This document shows positions 20,166-29,761 of a stretch of DNA of 64,000 nt, in pieces. Under the pieces are notes generated by a model that did no database searches, was not told the DNA's origin, and saw only the letters and a program-made list of their open reading frames with translations. Source of the DNA: Proteus columbae (lineage in GTDB: Bacteria; Pseudomonadota; Gammaproteobacteria; Enterobacterales; Enterobacteriaceae); NCBI RefSeq assembly GCF_009914335.1, contig NZ_CP043925.1:2604001-2668000 (forward strand), written 5' to 3'. The first letter of the stretch is position 1, and each line of letters begins with the position of its first letter. The position numbers and the translations under genes are program-made.

Positions 20166-20180
20166 AACAAGTCCGATCAG
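20166..20180 (-). promoter_or_regulatory. FadR box candidate upstream of fabB
   Basis: On the minus strand CTGATCGGACTTGTT matches most of the FadR consensus (AACTGGTCGGACCTGTT). It abuts the FabR-like site, as in E. coli, where FadR activates fabB. Confidence 0.7.
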
Positions 20181-20298
20181 GATCTTTTTTACAAAAATAC
20201 AGATAACCTAATAAAACGCTTTCCCCTTTAAGGCTGGCACAAGCTACCTAACAGCGCTAAGATGTTGGATAATTTTTTCGAGAAATACAGGCAGTTCC

Positions 20299-22347
20299 GT
20301 GAATAATAGCCCGATAAATACTGCGTCTTTAAGTTGGAATGAACTTGGTACGCCTATCTCTGAACAATTTGGCGATATTTACTTTTCAAACCAAGACGGT
20401 CTAGAAGAAACTCGACATGTGTTCTTACATGGAAATCATTTTCCATCACGTTTTGGTACACATGTACGCTCTGAATGTGTTATCGCAGAAACAGGATTTG
20501 GTACTGGCCTTAATTTTTTAACACTATGGCAAGCTTTCGAGCAATTTAGACAAACGTCTCCTAATTCTCGTTTAAAACGCCTTCATTATGTAAGTTTCGA
20601 AAAATTCCCTCTGACTAAAAGTGATTTACGAGCCGCACATCGCCATTGGCCTGAACTCGAAAAATATTCACAAGCGCTTTGTTCTCAATGGCCATTAGCC
20701 ATTGCAGGTTGCCACCGCATTATTCTTGCTGATGGAACAATCACATTGGATTTATGGTTTGGTGATATCAACACCTTGTTACCCCAAACTCGCCAAGCGC
20801 TACATAACAAAGTGGATGCATGGTTCTTAGACGGTTTTGCTCCTTCTAAAAATCCACAAATGTGGAGTGAAACTCTCTTTCAATCGATGGCTGATTCAAT
20901 GAGAGAAAACGGTACATTTGCAACATTCACCGCCGCAGGGATCGTCAAACGAGGTTTGCAAAGTGCTGGTTTTGAGATAAATAAAATCAAAGGATTTGGT
21001 CAAAAAAGAGAGATGCTGACAGGTGTTTTTCCACATACTCCATCCCCTGAGTTTCTCCCTTACTATGCAAGGCCAAGTGCAACCAAAGCACAGAATATTG
21101 CAATTATAGGTGGCGGTATTGCCAGCACATTTACGGCACTTTCGTGCCTAAGAAGAGGCGCCAATGTCACCTTATATTGTGAAGATAAACAACCTGCAAC
21201 TAATGCCTCAGGCAATCGACAAGGTGTGTTATATCCTTTACTTAATGGCAAATCCGATGAACTAGAACAATTTTTCACAACCGCATTTCTATTTGCTCAT
21301 CGCACTTATGACAATTTGAGTAAAGCAGGTATTCCTTTTTCACATCAATGGTCTGGTGTCGCACAGATTATTTATAACGAGAAAGTTCGTAAAAAAGCAC
21401 AGAGAATTATGGATAATTCTATACCTTTTGCTCAAATAGCATGTTATCTCGATGAAAATGAAATCAATAAACTCAGCGGAGTAGATGTTAATTGTGATGC
21501 ATTGTTTTACCCACAAGCGGGATGGCTTTCACCGACTGAGCTCACGATCAATACATTAAAATACGCTGAACAATTAGGTTTAACGTTGCGATTTAATCAT
21601 CAAGTCACTCAAATAAGTGCGCAGAAAGCATCTTGGTGCTTAGATATTGTTCATCACGATGGAGTGAGTGCGACACAATTTCAATCACAATATGATTGCG
21701 TTATTTTGGCAAATGGACACCGAATCACAGACTTTACTCAAAGTGCAAAATTACCCATTAGCGCAGTTAGAGGTCAAGTTAGCCATATTCCAACAACAAA
21801 GGCATTATCAAAACTAAAAACGGTACTTTGTTATGATGGCTATTTTACGCCTGTTGATCACCAAGATAATTTGCATTGTGTAGGAGCAAGCTTTCGTCGC
21901 GATCGATTAGATTTAGCTATTTCGACTCAAGAGCAAGAAAATAACCAAGCTCATCTTATACAGTGTTTAGCAAAAGCCCCTTGGGTTAAAGAAGTTGATT
22001 TTAGCCGAAATGAAGCGCGAATTGGGATTCGTTGCACTATTCGCGATCACCTACCGTTATTAGGCGAAGTACCTGATTTCGAAAAATTGCGCGTGGCATA
22101 CACGCACTTAGATAGATTTAAGCGTAGAAGACAAATACCCGCTTTAGCTCCTGCTTATCATCAACTTTATATTATCAGTGCGTTGGGCTCTCGTGGATTA
22201 TGTTCAGCGCCTTTATCAGCTGAAATTCTGGCAAGTCAAATTTTTGATGAACCTTTTCCGGTTGAAGATGATGTATTGAATGCCTTACACCCTAATCGTT
22301 TTTGGGTAAGAGCATTACTACGAGGAAAACCGATTGAAGTGAAATAG
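20299..22347 (+). CDS. mnmC: Bifunctional tRNA 5-methylaminomethyl-2-thiouridine modification enzyme MnmC
   Basis: A 682-residue fusion enzyme acting on wobble uridine 34. The N-terminal methyltransferase domain (MnmC2) carries CVIAETGFGTGLNFLTLW. The C-terminal FAD-dependent oxidoreductase domain (MnmC1) starts at NIAIIGGGIASTFTALSCL. The oxidase removes the carboxymethyl group and the methylase then adds a methyl. A GTG at 20299 is the only well-placed start before the conserved core, and AGG lies upstream. It is divergent from fabB. Confidence 0.94.
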   Translation: MNNSPINTASLSWNELGTPISEQFGDIYFSNQDGLEETRHVFLHGNHFPSRFGTHVRSECVIAETGFGTGLNFLTLWQAFEQFRQTSPNSRLKRLHYVSFEKFPLTKSDLRAAHRHWPELEKYSQALCSQWPLAIAGCHRIILADGTITLDLWFGDINTLLPQTRQALHNKVDAWFLDGFAPSKNPQMWSETLFQSMADSMRENGTFATFTAAGIVKRGLQSAGFEINKIKGFGQKREMLTGVFPHTPSPEFLPYYARPSATKAQNIAIIGGGIASTFTALSCLRRGANVTLYCEDKQPATNASGNRQGVLYPLLNGKSDELEQFFTTAFLFAHRTYDNLSKAGIPFSHQWSGVAQIIYNEKVRKKAQRIMDNSIPFAQIACYLDENEINKLSGVDVNCDALFYPQAGWLSPTELTINTLKYAEQLGLTLRFNHQVTQISAQKASWCLDIVHHDGVSATQFQSQYDCVILANGHRITDFTQSAKLPISAVRGQVSHIPTTKALSKLKTVLCYDGYFTPVDHQDNLHCVGASFRRDRLDLAISTQEQENNQAHLIQCLAKAPWVKEVDFSRNEARIGIRCTIRDHLPLLGEVPDFEKLRVAYTHLDRFKRRRQIPALAPAYHQLYIISALGSRGLCSAPLSAEILASQIFDEPFPVEDDVLNALHPNRFWVRALLRGKPIEVK

Positions 22348-22447
22348 CCAAGGTGATAAGTAGTATTGAAGCACTTAATTGAAATGATTATTAATAATAA
22401 AAGAAAATATTTTAGCCAAATAACTCATATCATACCTCCAAACGCCA

Positions 22448-22476
22448 TAAATGTAGCTACAATGTAGCTACATTTA
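22448..22476. repeat. 29-base perfect palindrome made of two TGTAGCTACA units
   Basis: TGTAGCTACA occurs at 22452-22461 and 22463-22472, eleven bases apart, and the flanks extend the symmetry to a 29-base palindrome with a single central base. It lies between the convergent 3' ends of mnmC and an acetyltransferase gene. It has no U-run, so it is not a standard terminator. Confidence 0.75.
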
Positions 22477-22543
22477 ATGACGAATATATTACCTTTCTAT
22501 CTTATATACCATTAGCTAAAAAACGTTTCTTTGTATAAAAAAA

Positions 22544-23092
22544 CTAAACCTCAAATTTCATGGCACAGCGCGTTTCTTTTACAAAACCCCCGCTTTCAAC
22601 TTCATTATTTAAGATTTCTTGCAAAGAATGAGGAATTTCGCTTTCTGACAAAATAGAAAAACCTAAGCGTTGATAATACGGCGCATTCCAAGGAACATGG
22701 CGAAATGTCGTCAACGTAACGGCACTAAATTGATGTGCCTTTGCTTCATCTTTTACTTTTTGAATAAGTAATTTACCAATACCTCTATTTTGCCAAGCTT
22801 CACTCACTGACAACTCATGAATAAATAAACTTTCAGGTAATGGCATCGTCATAATAAAACCAACTGGTTCATTTTCACTATTAACAGCCACCCAATGCCC
22901 TTTATGATTAATAAAGGCTAAATGTTTTTCAACACTTTGTACGCCACTCTCACTTATCCAACTTAAATCTTCTAAAGTACTAAAGAGTTGCCCTGCTGAT
23001 TGCTCGATAGCAGGTAATTTAATTGCATCATCAATTTGTGTGGGGCGAAGAGTAATATCGTTATTTTTTATTTCGTTTTGTGTTGTTGTCAT
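22544..23092 (-). CDS. GNAT-family N-acetyltransferase
   Basis: A 182-residue protein with a GNAT acetyl-CoA binding motif (SVSEAWQNRGIGKLLIQKV) followed by a typical C-terminal stretch (PWNAPYYQRLGFSIL). The N-terminus starts with a strand-like ITLRPTQIDDAIKLPAIE. The acceptor substrate is not recognisable. It lies between mnmC and an unknown lipoprotein, a position with no counterpart in the E. coli gene order. Confidence 0.82.
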   Translation of the reverse strand: MTTTQNEIKNNDITLRPTQIDDAIKLPAIEQSAGQLFSTLEDLSWISESGVQSVEKHLAFINHKGHWVAVNSENEPVGFIMTMPLPESLFIHELSVSEAWQNRGIGKLLIQKVKDEAKAHQFSAVTLTTFRHVPWNAPYYQRLGFSILSESEIPHSLQEILNNEVESGGFVKETRCAMKFEV

Positions 23093-23138
23093 CTCTTTTC
23101 CAGCTCAGGTGTTTTTATACTTTTATGCTTAATTTATT

Positions 23139-23163
23139 AAAAAGCCATCCCGTTGGATGGCTT
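23139..23163 (-). terminator. Terminator downstream of the unknown lipoprotein gene
   Basis: AAGCCATCC and GGATGGCTT arms with a four-base loop, followed on the minus strand by a T-run. Confidence 0.82.
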
Positions 23164-23200
23164 ATGTTAAAGCTAAAATAATTTCTTATTTTTTAAATCG

Positions 23201-24097
23201 TTAATCTTTAGGTAATATGCCATAAGATTTAAATTTACCACTCTCTTCCATAAACTGATTATAATACTTGTTGTCTTCTACAGAGTCTTTCACGGCTCTA
23301 TTAGCATACGCGCTAGAGACAGCCAGTGTCGCCTTATAAAGTTTATCTTTTAATGTGTTATGGATCTTCGGATCTTCACTTTCTTGAATTTGATTTAATA
23401 ATGAAACTAGCTCTTCTGCTTCAGCTTGAATATCAGGATCAGTAAATTCTGCTGTCGGTAACATATAGTCTAAATCAAGATTAACAGAATCGTTATATTC
23501 ATCTTCTTGAGTAAACGGAGCTAAATCTTTACCGTATTCCGCTGAAATATATTTAATAAATTCAGGTTTATCAAAGCATTTGTTTTTTATGCTACCGTCA
23601 TTATTTTTATTGCGAGTGCGAATTTCATTAGGAAATGGCTCGCCTAAGGCATAAGTACACTGAAAAACATTACCATCAATTAATGTGGCATTAGTACTAC
23701 GCACTGGAAGTTCAAATTCATAGCCATTAATAATAACTGGGTAATCGACAGGTTTAAATTGATCTGTTTTTCCCTTTACTGCATAAACTTCAGAAAGGGT
23801 GTAATACATAAAATTATCAGGATTTAATATGCCACCATTATTATTATCATAAACCATAAATCGAGCATCATTACCGGCACTATCTTTTAAATTATGCTCA
23901 CCAGGTGACAGCGTTATGTAGCCATTTTTACCCGGCTCTACCTGATATTCTTTATCATCGACGCTAAAACTAATGACTTTTTCACTTGGATTACTGTAAT
24001 AAAACTTATTTTTTTTATTATCTAAATCAAATTGATCACAAGCAGATAAAAATAAAACAGCGCTAGTCAGTAGTCCTATTTTAAAGAAATTTTTCAT
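23201..24097 (-). CDS. Putative lipoprotein of unknown function
   Basis: A 298-residue protein with a signal peptide ending LFLSACDQ, a good lipobox, so it is probably anchored in the envelope. The aspartate directly after the cysteine would favour inner-membrane retention by the Lol rule. The mature part is rich in Asp, Asn and Lys and has few cysteines (TYALGEPF and NKCFDK regions). I do not recognise a family. It has its own terminator and a 328-base upstream gap, so it is probably a single-gene unit. Confidence 0.8.
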   Translation of the reverse strand: MKNFFKIGLLTSAVLFLSACDQFDLDNKKNKFYYSNPSEKVISFSVDDKEYQVEPGKNGYITLSPGEHNLKDSAGNDARFMVYDNNNGGILNPDNFMYYTLSEVYAVKGKTDQFKPVDYPVIINGYEFELPVRSTNATLIDGNVFQCTYALGEPFPNEIRTRNKNNDGSIKNKCFDKPEFIKYISAEYGKDLAPFTQEDEYNDSVNLDLDYMLPTAEFTDPDIQAEAEELVSLLNQIQESEDPKIHNTLKDKLYKATLAVSSAYANRAVKDSVEDNKYYNQFMEESGKFKSYGILPKD

Positions 24098-24425
24098 CGT
24101 ATCGTTATCCTTATCATAAATATTCTATGCAAATCATTTGCATCCCGAGAAACATTCCTAAAAAACATTTAAAAGTAATTTTACAGAAATGGCAAGGAGT
24201 TACAAAAGATAGCACTATTATGCTTAATCAATGAGAGATACATCGACTTTGAAAAATCAAATAAAAACAATTGATAAATAGTAAGGATCAATTTTTGTAT
24301 AAAAACCAATCTAATTCAACAGTAAATATCTTAAATATAACTTAGAGGCTGTGATCTTAATAAGATTTTAAGAAAGAAAAAAACAACCGATTTATGCCGG
24401 TTGTTCTCTTAGTAGACATGCCGAA
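24098..24425. other. Intergenic gap upstream of the lipoprotein gene
   Basis: No gene is supported. It contains the yfcL terminator hairpin at 24376-24405 and A+T-rich DNA that presumably carries the lipoprotein promoter. Confidence 0.6.
24376..24405 (-). terminator. Terminator downstream of yfcL
   Basis: AACAACCG and CGGTTGTT arms with an eight-base loop, followed on the minus strand by a run of Ts. Confidence 0.85.
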
Positions 24426-24698
24426 TTAATTAATTGAGTTAACTAAATCATGCCATGTAGACAAAACTAACGCTTGATCTGGAGGTGAAAGCTCGCCTGC
24501 TTTTATCGCCTTTTGAATGCTCTCTTCTACACGCGTTCTTAACGCTTCTAACTGTGTGTTATTTTCTTGCTCAAGTTCAGCAATAGCCAGTGTAATATGG
24601 CCTTGCAAATACCCGCCTGCAAATAACTCATCGTCAGAGGCATGTTCAACACGGCTATCAATTTTATCTAATAAGTACGCTTCATACTCAGAAAGCAT
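24426..24698 (-). CDS. yfcL: YfcL family protein
   Basis: A 90-residue cytoplasmic protein with the YfcL start pattern (EYEAYLLDKIDSRVEHASDDELFAGGYLQGHI). It looks mostly helical and acidic. Its function is unknown. It occupies the position next to epmC seen in E. coli. Confidence 0.88.
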   Translation of the reverse strand: MLSEYEAYLLDKIDSRVEHASDDELFAGGYLQGHITLAIAELEQENNTQLEALRTRVEESIQKAIKAGELSPPDQALVLSTWHDLVNSIN

Positions 24699-24852
24699 TA
24701 TTTATCCTCAATATATAATGTTGCTACTTTTTTATATTTACCTTGTATTAGCAAAGCATAAATACGTATGTTCTAGCAACCTTACTACTTCAGACTCCAC
24801 CCTATTGGGTAAAACCTTCACAGTGGATAGGCGATAGTTATTCTCGCAATCC

Positions 24853-25407
24853 TTAATTAACTAAAGGATTTTCCTGATAAGGAAACATCTCTTCCGTTAG
24901 CTCTGGGGTATTGTAAAACAAATGTAACGCATTAATAAATAGCTGTGCACGAGGTGGCGTGTTTTTATCTCGTAAATAAGCGAGTACTTGTTCTCTAACT
25001 TTATTTCTAAATTCATAGCGATCAGGTTCAAAGTTACCTTCTAAATTGTCACAACTGACATTAAAAGGATAACCAGCAGCTTGGCAAAATAACCAATCCA
25101 ATGCTTGAGGTTTGATTTCTACAACTTCAAACTGTCCTTGAGTGGTTTCATCTCGTCCATCTGGGCAATACCAGTAACCATAATCAACTTGTTGACGACG
25201 AGCCTCTCCGGCGATACACCAATGTGATATTTCATGTAATGCACTAGCATAAAAACCATGAGCAAAAATAATTTGGTGATAAGGTGTCTCTTCATTTGCA
25301 GGCAAATAAATCGGCTCATCATCCCCTTTAACTAAACGGGTTTGGAAACTTTCGCTAAAACATTGATTAAAGATATCAATTAACTGTTGATAATGATGTG
25401 CTGACAT
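24853..25407 (-). CDS. epmC: Elongation factor P hydroxylase EpmC
   Basis: A 184-residue protein matching YfcM/EpmC, which hydroxylates the beta-lysylated lysine of EF-P. The metal-binding signature HEISHWCIAGEARRQQVDYGYWY is present. It sits 17 bases after yfcA on the same strand, in the conserved order yfcA-epmC-yfcL. The partner genes epmA and epmB are not in this window. Confidence 0.93.
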   Translation of the reverse strand: MSAHHYQQLIDIFNQCFSESFQTRLVKGDDEPIYLPANEETPYHQIIFAHGFYASALHEISHWCIAGEARRQQVDYGYWYCPDGRDETTQGQFEVVEIKPQALDWLFCQAAGYPFNVSCDNLEGNFEPDRYEFRNKVREQVLAYLRDKNTPPRAQLFINALHLFYNTPELTEEMFPYQENPLVN

Positions 25408-25424
25408 TTAAAAACCATCTATTC

Positions 25425-26225
25425 CTAATTAAAAAGTGCAGAAAACCAAAGTGCAATAGTATCACCATGATTGTCATGTATGAGTTTGATGCTCATCAAA
25501 AAGGAGATAATGACCAGCATAGGTCTTATTAATTTTTGCCCTTTTGTTAATACTAAACCTGCACCTAAGCGAGCACCAATAAACTGCCCACAAAGCATAA
25601 CTAAACCAATAGTCCAAATAACCTGCCCACCAATAATAAAAAACAGTAAAGAGCCAAAGTTAGAGGTGAAGTTAAGTAACTTAGCATGAGCCGTCGCTTT
25701 TGAGAGATTATACCCAAGTAACATGACATAACCTAAAGCGAAAAAAGAGCCTGTTCCTGGTCCAAAAATACCATCATAAAAACCGACACCACCACCAAGC
25801 ACTGCACCAAATGTATAGTAGCCAATACGTTGTTTACTGTCTTGAGCGCCTATTGATGGAGTAAGAAGAAAATAGAGACCAATAGCTATGGTAAGAATAG
25901 GAAGCGCTTGTTTAAGGATTTCTGGATTAATAAACTGCACCAACATGGCACCAGAAACCGCACCAATAAAAGTCATTAAAATTGCAAATCGCTGCGCTTT
26001 TAAATCAATAACTTTTCGACGTATAAAATAGAGCGTAGCTGAAAACGAGCCACCTACCGATTGCAGTTTATTCGTTGCTAGAGCTTGAACAGGCGGAACC
26101 CCTGCTGATAACAAAGCTGGAATAGTGATTAACCCACCACCACCAGCAATCGAATCAATAAAACCTGCGATTAAAGCAACAAAGAAGAGAAGAAGGTAGA
26201 TGCCATCTGAAAAGAGCCAATCCAT
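25425..26225 (-). CDS. yfcA: TSUP (TauE/SafE) family permease YfcA
   Basis: A 266-residue membrane protein with about eight hydrophobic segments. The N-terminal repeat shows FIDSIAGGGGLITIPALLSAGVPPVQALATNKL and the second half GGGVGFYDGIFGPGTGSFFALGYV, both hallmarks of TSUP permeases. Members carry sulfite, sulfoacetate or other organic anions. The substrate of YfcA is not established. It is followed by epmC as in E. coli; on its upstream side mepA is absent. Confidence 0.9.
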   Translation of the reverse strand: MDWLFSDGIYLLLFFVALIAGFIDSIAGGGGLITIPALLSAGVPPVQALATNKLQSVGGSFSATLYFIRRKVIDLKAQRFAILMTFIGAVSGAMLVQFINPEILKQALPILTIAIGLYFLLTPSIGAQDSKQRIGYYTFGAVLGGGVGFYDGIFGPGTGSFFALGYVMLLGYNLSKATAHAKLLNFTSNFGSLLFFIIGGQVIWTIGLVMLCGQFIGARLGAGLVLTKGQKLIRPMLVIISFLMSIKLIHDNHGDTIALWFSALFN

Positions 26226-26393
26226 TTATCTATCCGAATTATTAGGAATGAAGGACGTGCTGCTGTGTTTATCTCATTTATTTAAAAAAGCCACAGCAAC
26301 ACTATCTGAGCATAATAAAATTAGGCGCTCACACCTTTAAAGCTAACATCAAACTTACAACAGTTTATCGACTACGTTATTGACGTAGAATGA

Positions 26394-27479
26394 TTACCAT
26401 TGCATTAACGGAGGTACAACGTCACCACATTGACCACGTTGGCGCAATGCATGATCGAGCAACACAATTGCCATCATTGCCTCTGCAATCGGAATAGCGC
26501 GTATTCCCACACAAGGATCATGACGACCTTTGGTTATCATATCGACTTCTTCGCCATCACGATTTATCGTTTTACCAGCAATAGTAATGCTAGATGTTGG
26601 TTTTAAAGCGATATGAGCAACAATTGGCTGACCACTGCTAATTCCACCTAAAATGCCACCTGCATGGTTGCTAGTGAAACCATTCTTAGTGATTTCATCT
26701 CTATTTTCAGTGCCTTTTAATGTCACAACACCGAAACCATCACCAATTTCAATTCCTTTAACAGCATTGATACTCATTAATGCGTGTGCTAAGTCTGCAT
26801 CTAGTCTGTCAAAAACTGGCTCTCCAAATCCTGCTGGCACACCCTCCGCAACCACAGTCACTTTTGCACCAATCGAGTTGCCTTCTTTTTTAAGCGCACG
26901 CATATATTCATCAAGTGCTTCTAAACGAGAAGGATCTGGGCAGAAAAATGGATTGGTTTCAACGATAGACCAATCAACAAGATCACAAGTAATTGGGCCT
27001 AGCTGAGAAAGATAGCCTTTTACTTCAATACCCATTTTCTCTTTTAGGTATTTTTTTGCGATTGCACCAGCAGCAACACGCATTGCGGTTTCTCGTGCAG
27101 AAGAGCGCCCACCGCCACGATAATCACGCAAACCATATTTTTGCTCGTAGGTATAATCGGCATGACCAGGACGAAAAACATCTTTGATTTCACTGTAATC
27201 TTGAGAACGTTGATCTGTGTTTTCAATCAGTAAACCAATGCTTGTTCCTGTTGTAACACCATTAAATACACCTGATAAAATGCGCACTTGGTCGGGTTCA
27301 CGGCGCTGAGTGGTATAACGTGATGTTCCGGGTCTACGTCTATCTAAATCAACTTGTAAGTCAGCTTCTGTTAAAAGCAATCCAGGAGGTACACCATCAA
27401 CAATGCAACCTAATGCAATACCATGAGACTCACCAAAAGTCGTGACTCTGAATAATTGTCCGATACTGTTTCCTGCCAT
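26394..27479 (-). CDS. aroC: Chorismate synthase AroC
   Basis: A 361-residue enzyme that converts EPSP to chorismate with reduced FMN. Family signatures are [18 protein letters not shown] at the N-terminus, [22 protein letters not shown], and [18 protein letters not shown] near the C-terminus. Length and ends match E. coli AroC. It lies about 130 bases after prmB on the same strand. Confidence 0.97.
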   Translation of the reverse strand: MAGNSIGQLFRVTTFGESHGIALGCIVDGVPPGLLLTEADLQVDLDRRRPGTSRYTTQRREPDQVRILSGVFNGVTTGTSIGLLIENTDQRSQDYSEIKDVFRPGHADYTYEQKYGLRDYRGGGRSSARETAMRVAAGAIAKKYLKEKMGIEVKGYLSQLGPITCDLVDWSIVETNPFFCPDPSRLEALDEYMRALKKEGNSIGAKVTVVAEGVPAGFGEPVFDRLDADLAHALMSINAVKGIEIGDGFGVVTLKGTENRDEITKNGFTSNHAGGILGGISSGQPIVAHIALKPTSSITIAGKTINRDGEEVDMITKGRHDPCVGIRAIPIAEAMMAIVLLDHALRQRGQCGDVVPPLMQW

Positions 27480-27611
27480 CCCTTTATTCCTATCTTTTAC
27501 TGTGTGATGTTATCAATATGTTATTTGCAATAAATAACAATCTACCGTCTCATTGCTGTTACATCAACGTTTATCAGTAGAACGTGTTGATCTTTTCTGC
27601 TTATTTTAAAG

Positions 27612-28541
27612 TCAGCACACTCTAGAAAAACACGCTGAATGTTCGACGAGCTGTTCACGAGTCAGCATAAAGACACCGAGTCCACCATTTTCAAACTCAA
27701 GCCATGTAAATGGAACTTCTGGGAATTGCTCAATAAGATGAACCATACTATTACCCACTTCACAGACTAAAATGCCATTCTCACTCAGATATTCAGGGGC
27801 TTTCAGTAAAATTTGTCTCGTAATATCTAGGCCATCAATACCCGAAGCTAATGCTAATTCAGGTTCAACTTGGTATTCATCAGGTAAATCACCCATATCT
27901 TCGACGTCGACATACGGAGGATTTGTCACAATAATATCGTAAGGCGTTGGAACAATGGCGTTAAATAGATCTGATTGCATTGGATAAACACGATGCACTA
28001 AACCATGATTTTCAATGTTAAATTCAGCCACTTCCAGAGCATCTTCAGAAATATCAACCGCATCGACTTCAGCATCTTCAAACTCATGAGCACAAGCAAT
28101 CGCAATACAGCCACTTCCAGTACATAAGTCGAGAATGCGTGTTGGCTCTTGCTGAATTAAACCATCAAAATGGTTATTGATTAATTCACCAATAGGAGAG
28201 CGAGGGATAAGCACACGTTCATCAACATAAAATTCGTGACCACAGAACCAAGCGCTATGAGTTAAATAAGGGACTGGGATTTTTTGCTCAATTCGGCTTT
28301 CGATAAGCGTAATGATTTCCATCTTTTCAGAAGTTGTTAACTTGGTTGATAACAGTGCATCTGGAATATCTAAAGGAAGTGCAATGGTTGGTAATACAAG
28401 CTGTAATGCTTCATCCCATGCGTTATCTGTGCCATGCCCATAATAAATATCAGATGAATTAAACTGACTCATAGCCCAACGTAACATATCTAGGATAGTG
28501 CTTAGATCAGCAACCGCTTCCTCTTTTAGTGTTATATCCAA
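27612..28541 (-). CDS. prmB: 50S ribosomal protein L3 glutamine methyltransferase PrmB
   Basis: A 309-residue SAM-dependent methyltransferase that modifies a glutamine of ribosomal protein L3. It has the SAM motif [16 protein letters not shown] and the NPPY catalytic motif ([13 protein letters not shown]). The only start that preserves the family N-terminus ([15 protein letters not shown]) is a TTG at 28541; it is preceded by GAGG. The next ATG would remove conserved residues. Confidence 0.93.
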   Translation of the reverse strand: MDITLKEEAVADLSTILDMLRWAMSQFNSSDIYYGHGTDNAWDEALQLVLPTIALPLDIPDALLSTKLTTSEKMEIITLIESRIEQKIPVPYLTHSAWFCGHEFYVDERVLIPRSPIGELINNHFDGLIQQEPTRILDLCTGSGCIAIACAHEFEDAEVDAVDISEDALEVAEFNIENHGLVHRVYPMQSDLFNAIVPTPYDIIVTNPPYVDVEDMGDLPDEYQVEPELALASGIDGLDITRQILLKAPEYLSENGILVCEVGNSMVHLIEQFPEVPFTWLEFENGGLGVFMLTREQLVEHSACFSRVC

Positions 28542-28916
28542 AACTGTTGTCCTCTGAAGAAATAGAAAGTCTGTAGTTTGCCATGAAGATGGCGATAAAT
28601 CAGCGGGAAACCATAAAAAAACATCACTACTCTATTATTCTCTTTGCCATAACCATAGACTTACTATGGTTTTAAACTTCAATCAGCTAATCAAAAGCAA
28701 AATTTACGATCTACTCATAAATAAAGATTAGTGTTTTATACTTTTAATTTAACTTTTATTAGCAAGTTAATGGAATTGAACCATACTTAGTACATGAAAG
28801 AATTAACTGTGTACTAAAATGCGCCTATGGATTTTTTCATTCGATATGCAGTCATTTTAAAGCAAATAGCTAATTTTAAAGACTATTTTTGATATCAATT
28901 TATCGTTTTTTATCGC

Positions 28917-29037
28917 AACCTGAAGATATAACAACGTTTTATGTTCCACAGATATCATGAGTAGAGCAACTTGTTAACCAGCCTATATTTGCTAACTATG
29001 TGACTATTTCGGCAGGGTAAATTCCCTGCCTTTTTTT
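28917..29037 (+). ncRNA. Candidate small RNA ending at a rho-independent terminator
   Basis: A strong plus-strand terminator (29011-29037) has no protein gene upstream on that strand; prmB is divergent. A weak promoter-like pair, TTGATA near 28889 with a poor TATCGC about 16 bases on, could start a transcript near 28917. I do not recognise a known sRNA. It could instead be an attenuator in the smrB leader. The 5' end is a guess. Confidence 0.35.
29011..29037 (+). terminator. Orphan plus-strand rho-independent terminator
   Basis: GGCAGGG and CCCTGCC arms with a six-base loop and seven Ts. It precedes smrB by about 94 bases. Confidence 0.9.
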
Positions 29038-29130
29038 ATGCTAAATTTATAGCCTATATTTTTTATCTCTAACACTATTTCATGTACTATTGCCTGATAA
29101 AGACAGTAACACTATGAAGAATCGTAAAAA

Positions 29131-29673
29131 ATGAATAAAAAATTTTCATTGCCACCTTCTGAAATTGAGTTATTTCAGGAGATGATAAAAGGCACTAAGA
29201 AATTAGCTCAAGATAAAATACTTCATTCACCAAAACGTAAAAAAGTGACACACTACGCTGTTGAACGTTTACAACAAGAGCAAGTTGACGCCTCTTATTA
29301 TTTTTCAGATGAATTTCAACCTAACTTAGCCACAGAAGGCCCAATGCGCTATTTAAGAGAAGGCGCTAATGCTTATGAATTAAAAAAGCTACGTCGTGGT
29401 GATTATGTACCTGAGTTTTTTCTAGATTTGCATGGATTAACACAACTAATTGCAAAACAAGAGATTGGTGCATTAATTGCGGCATGTAGACGAGAGCATG
29501 TTTATTGTGCCTGTATTATGCATGGTCATGGCAAACATATTTTAAAACAACAAACGCCACTTTGGTTAGCACAACACCCTGATGTAATCGCTTTTCATCA
29601 AGCTCCAAAAGAATGGGGAGGCGATGCTGCATTATTAGTCTTAGTGGAAAACGACGATATCGCTCGCCGCTAA
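29131..29673 (+). CDS. smrB: Ribosome rescue endonuclease SmrB
   Basis: A 180-residue protein with a C-terminal Smr domain. The DLHGLT motif and the downstream [20 protein letters not shown] block are the conserved catalytic and fold elements. SmrB cleaves mRNA at collided ribosomes. The N-terminal helical region (residues 1-80) matches the YfcN/SmrB pattern. It is divergent from prmB as in E. coli. Confidence 0.94.
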   Translation: MNKKFSLPPSEIELFQEMIKGTKKLAQDKILHSPKRKKVTHYAVERLQQEQVDASYYFSDEFQPNLATEGPMRYLREGANAYELKKLRRGDYVPEFFLDLHGLTQLIAKQEIGALIAACRREHVYCACIMHGHGKHILKQQTPLWLAQHPDVIAFHQAPKEWGGDAALLVLVENDDIARR

Positions 29674-29761
29674 ACCCAAAAAATTCTATCGCATTAACCC
29701 TTAAATCACCTATCAGGTGAAATAAGGTGTTAATTACTTACTTAGATAATTGATTTAAATT

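Larger units (their letters stand above)
28542..29130. other. 589-base gap with a possible small RNA
   Basis: No protein gene is supported. The region is A+T-rich and ends in a strong plus-strand terminator at 29011-29037, with no plus-strand gene before it. Confidence 0.6.
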
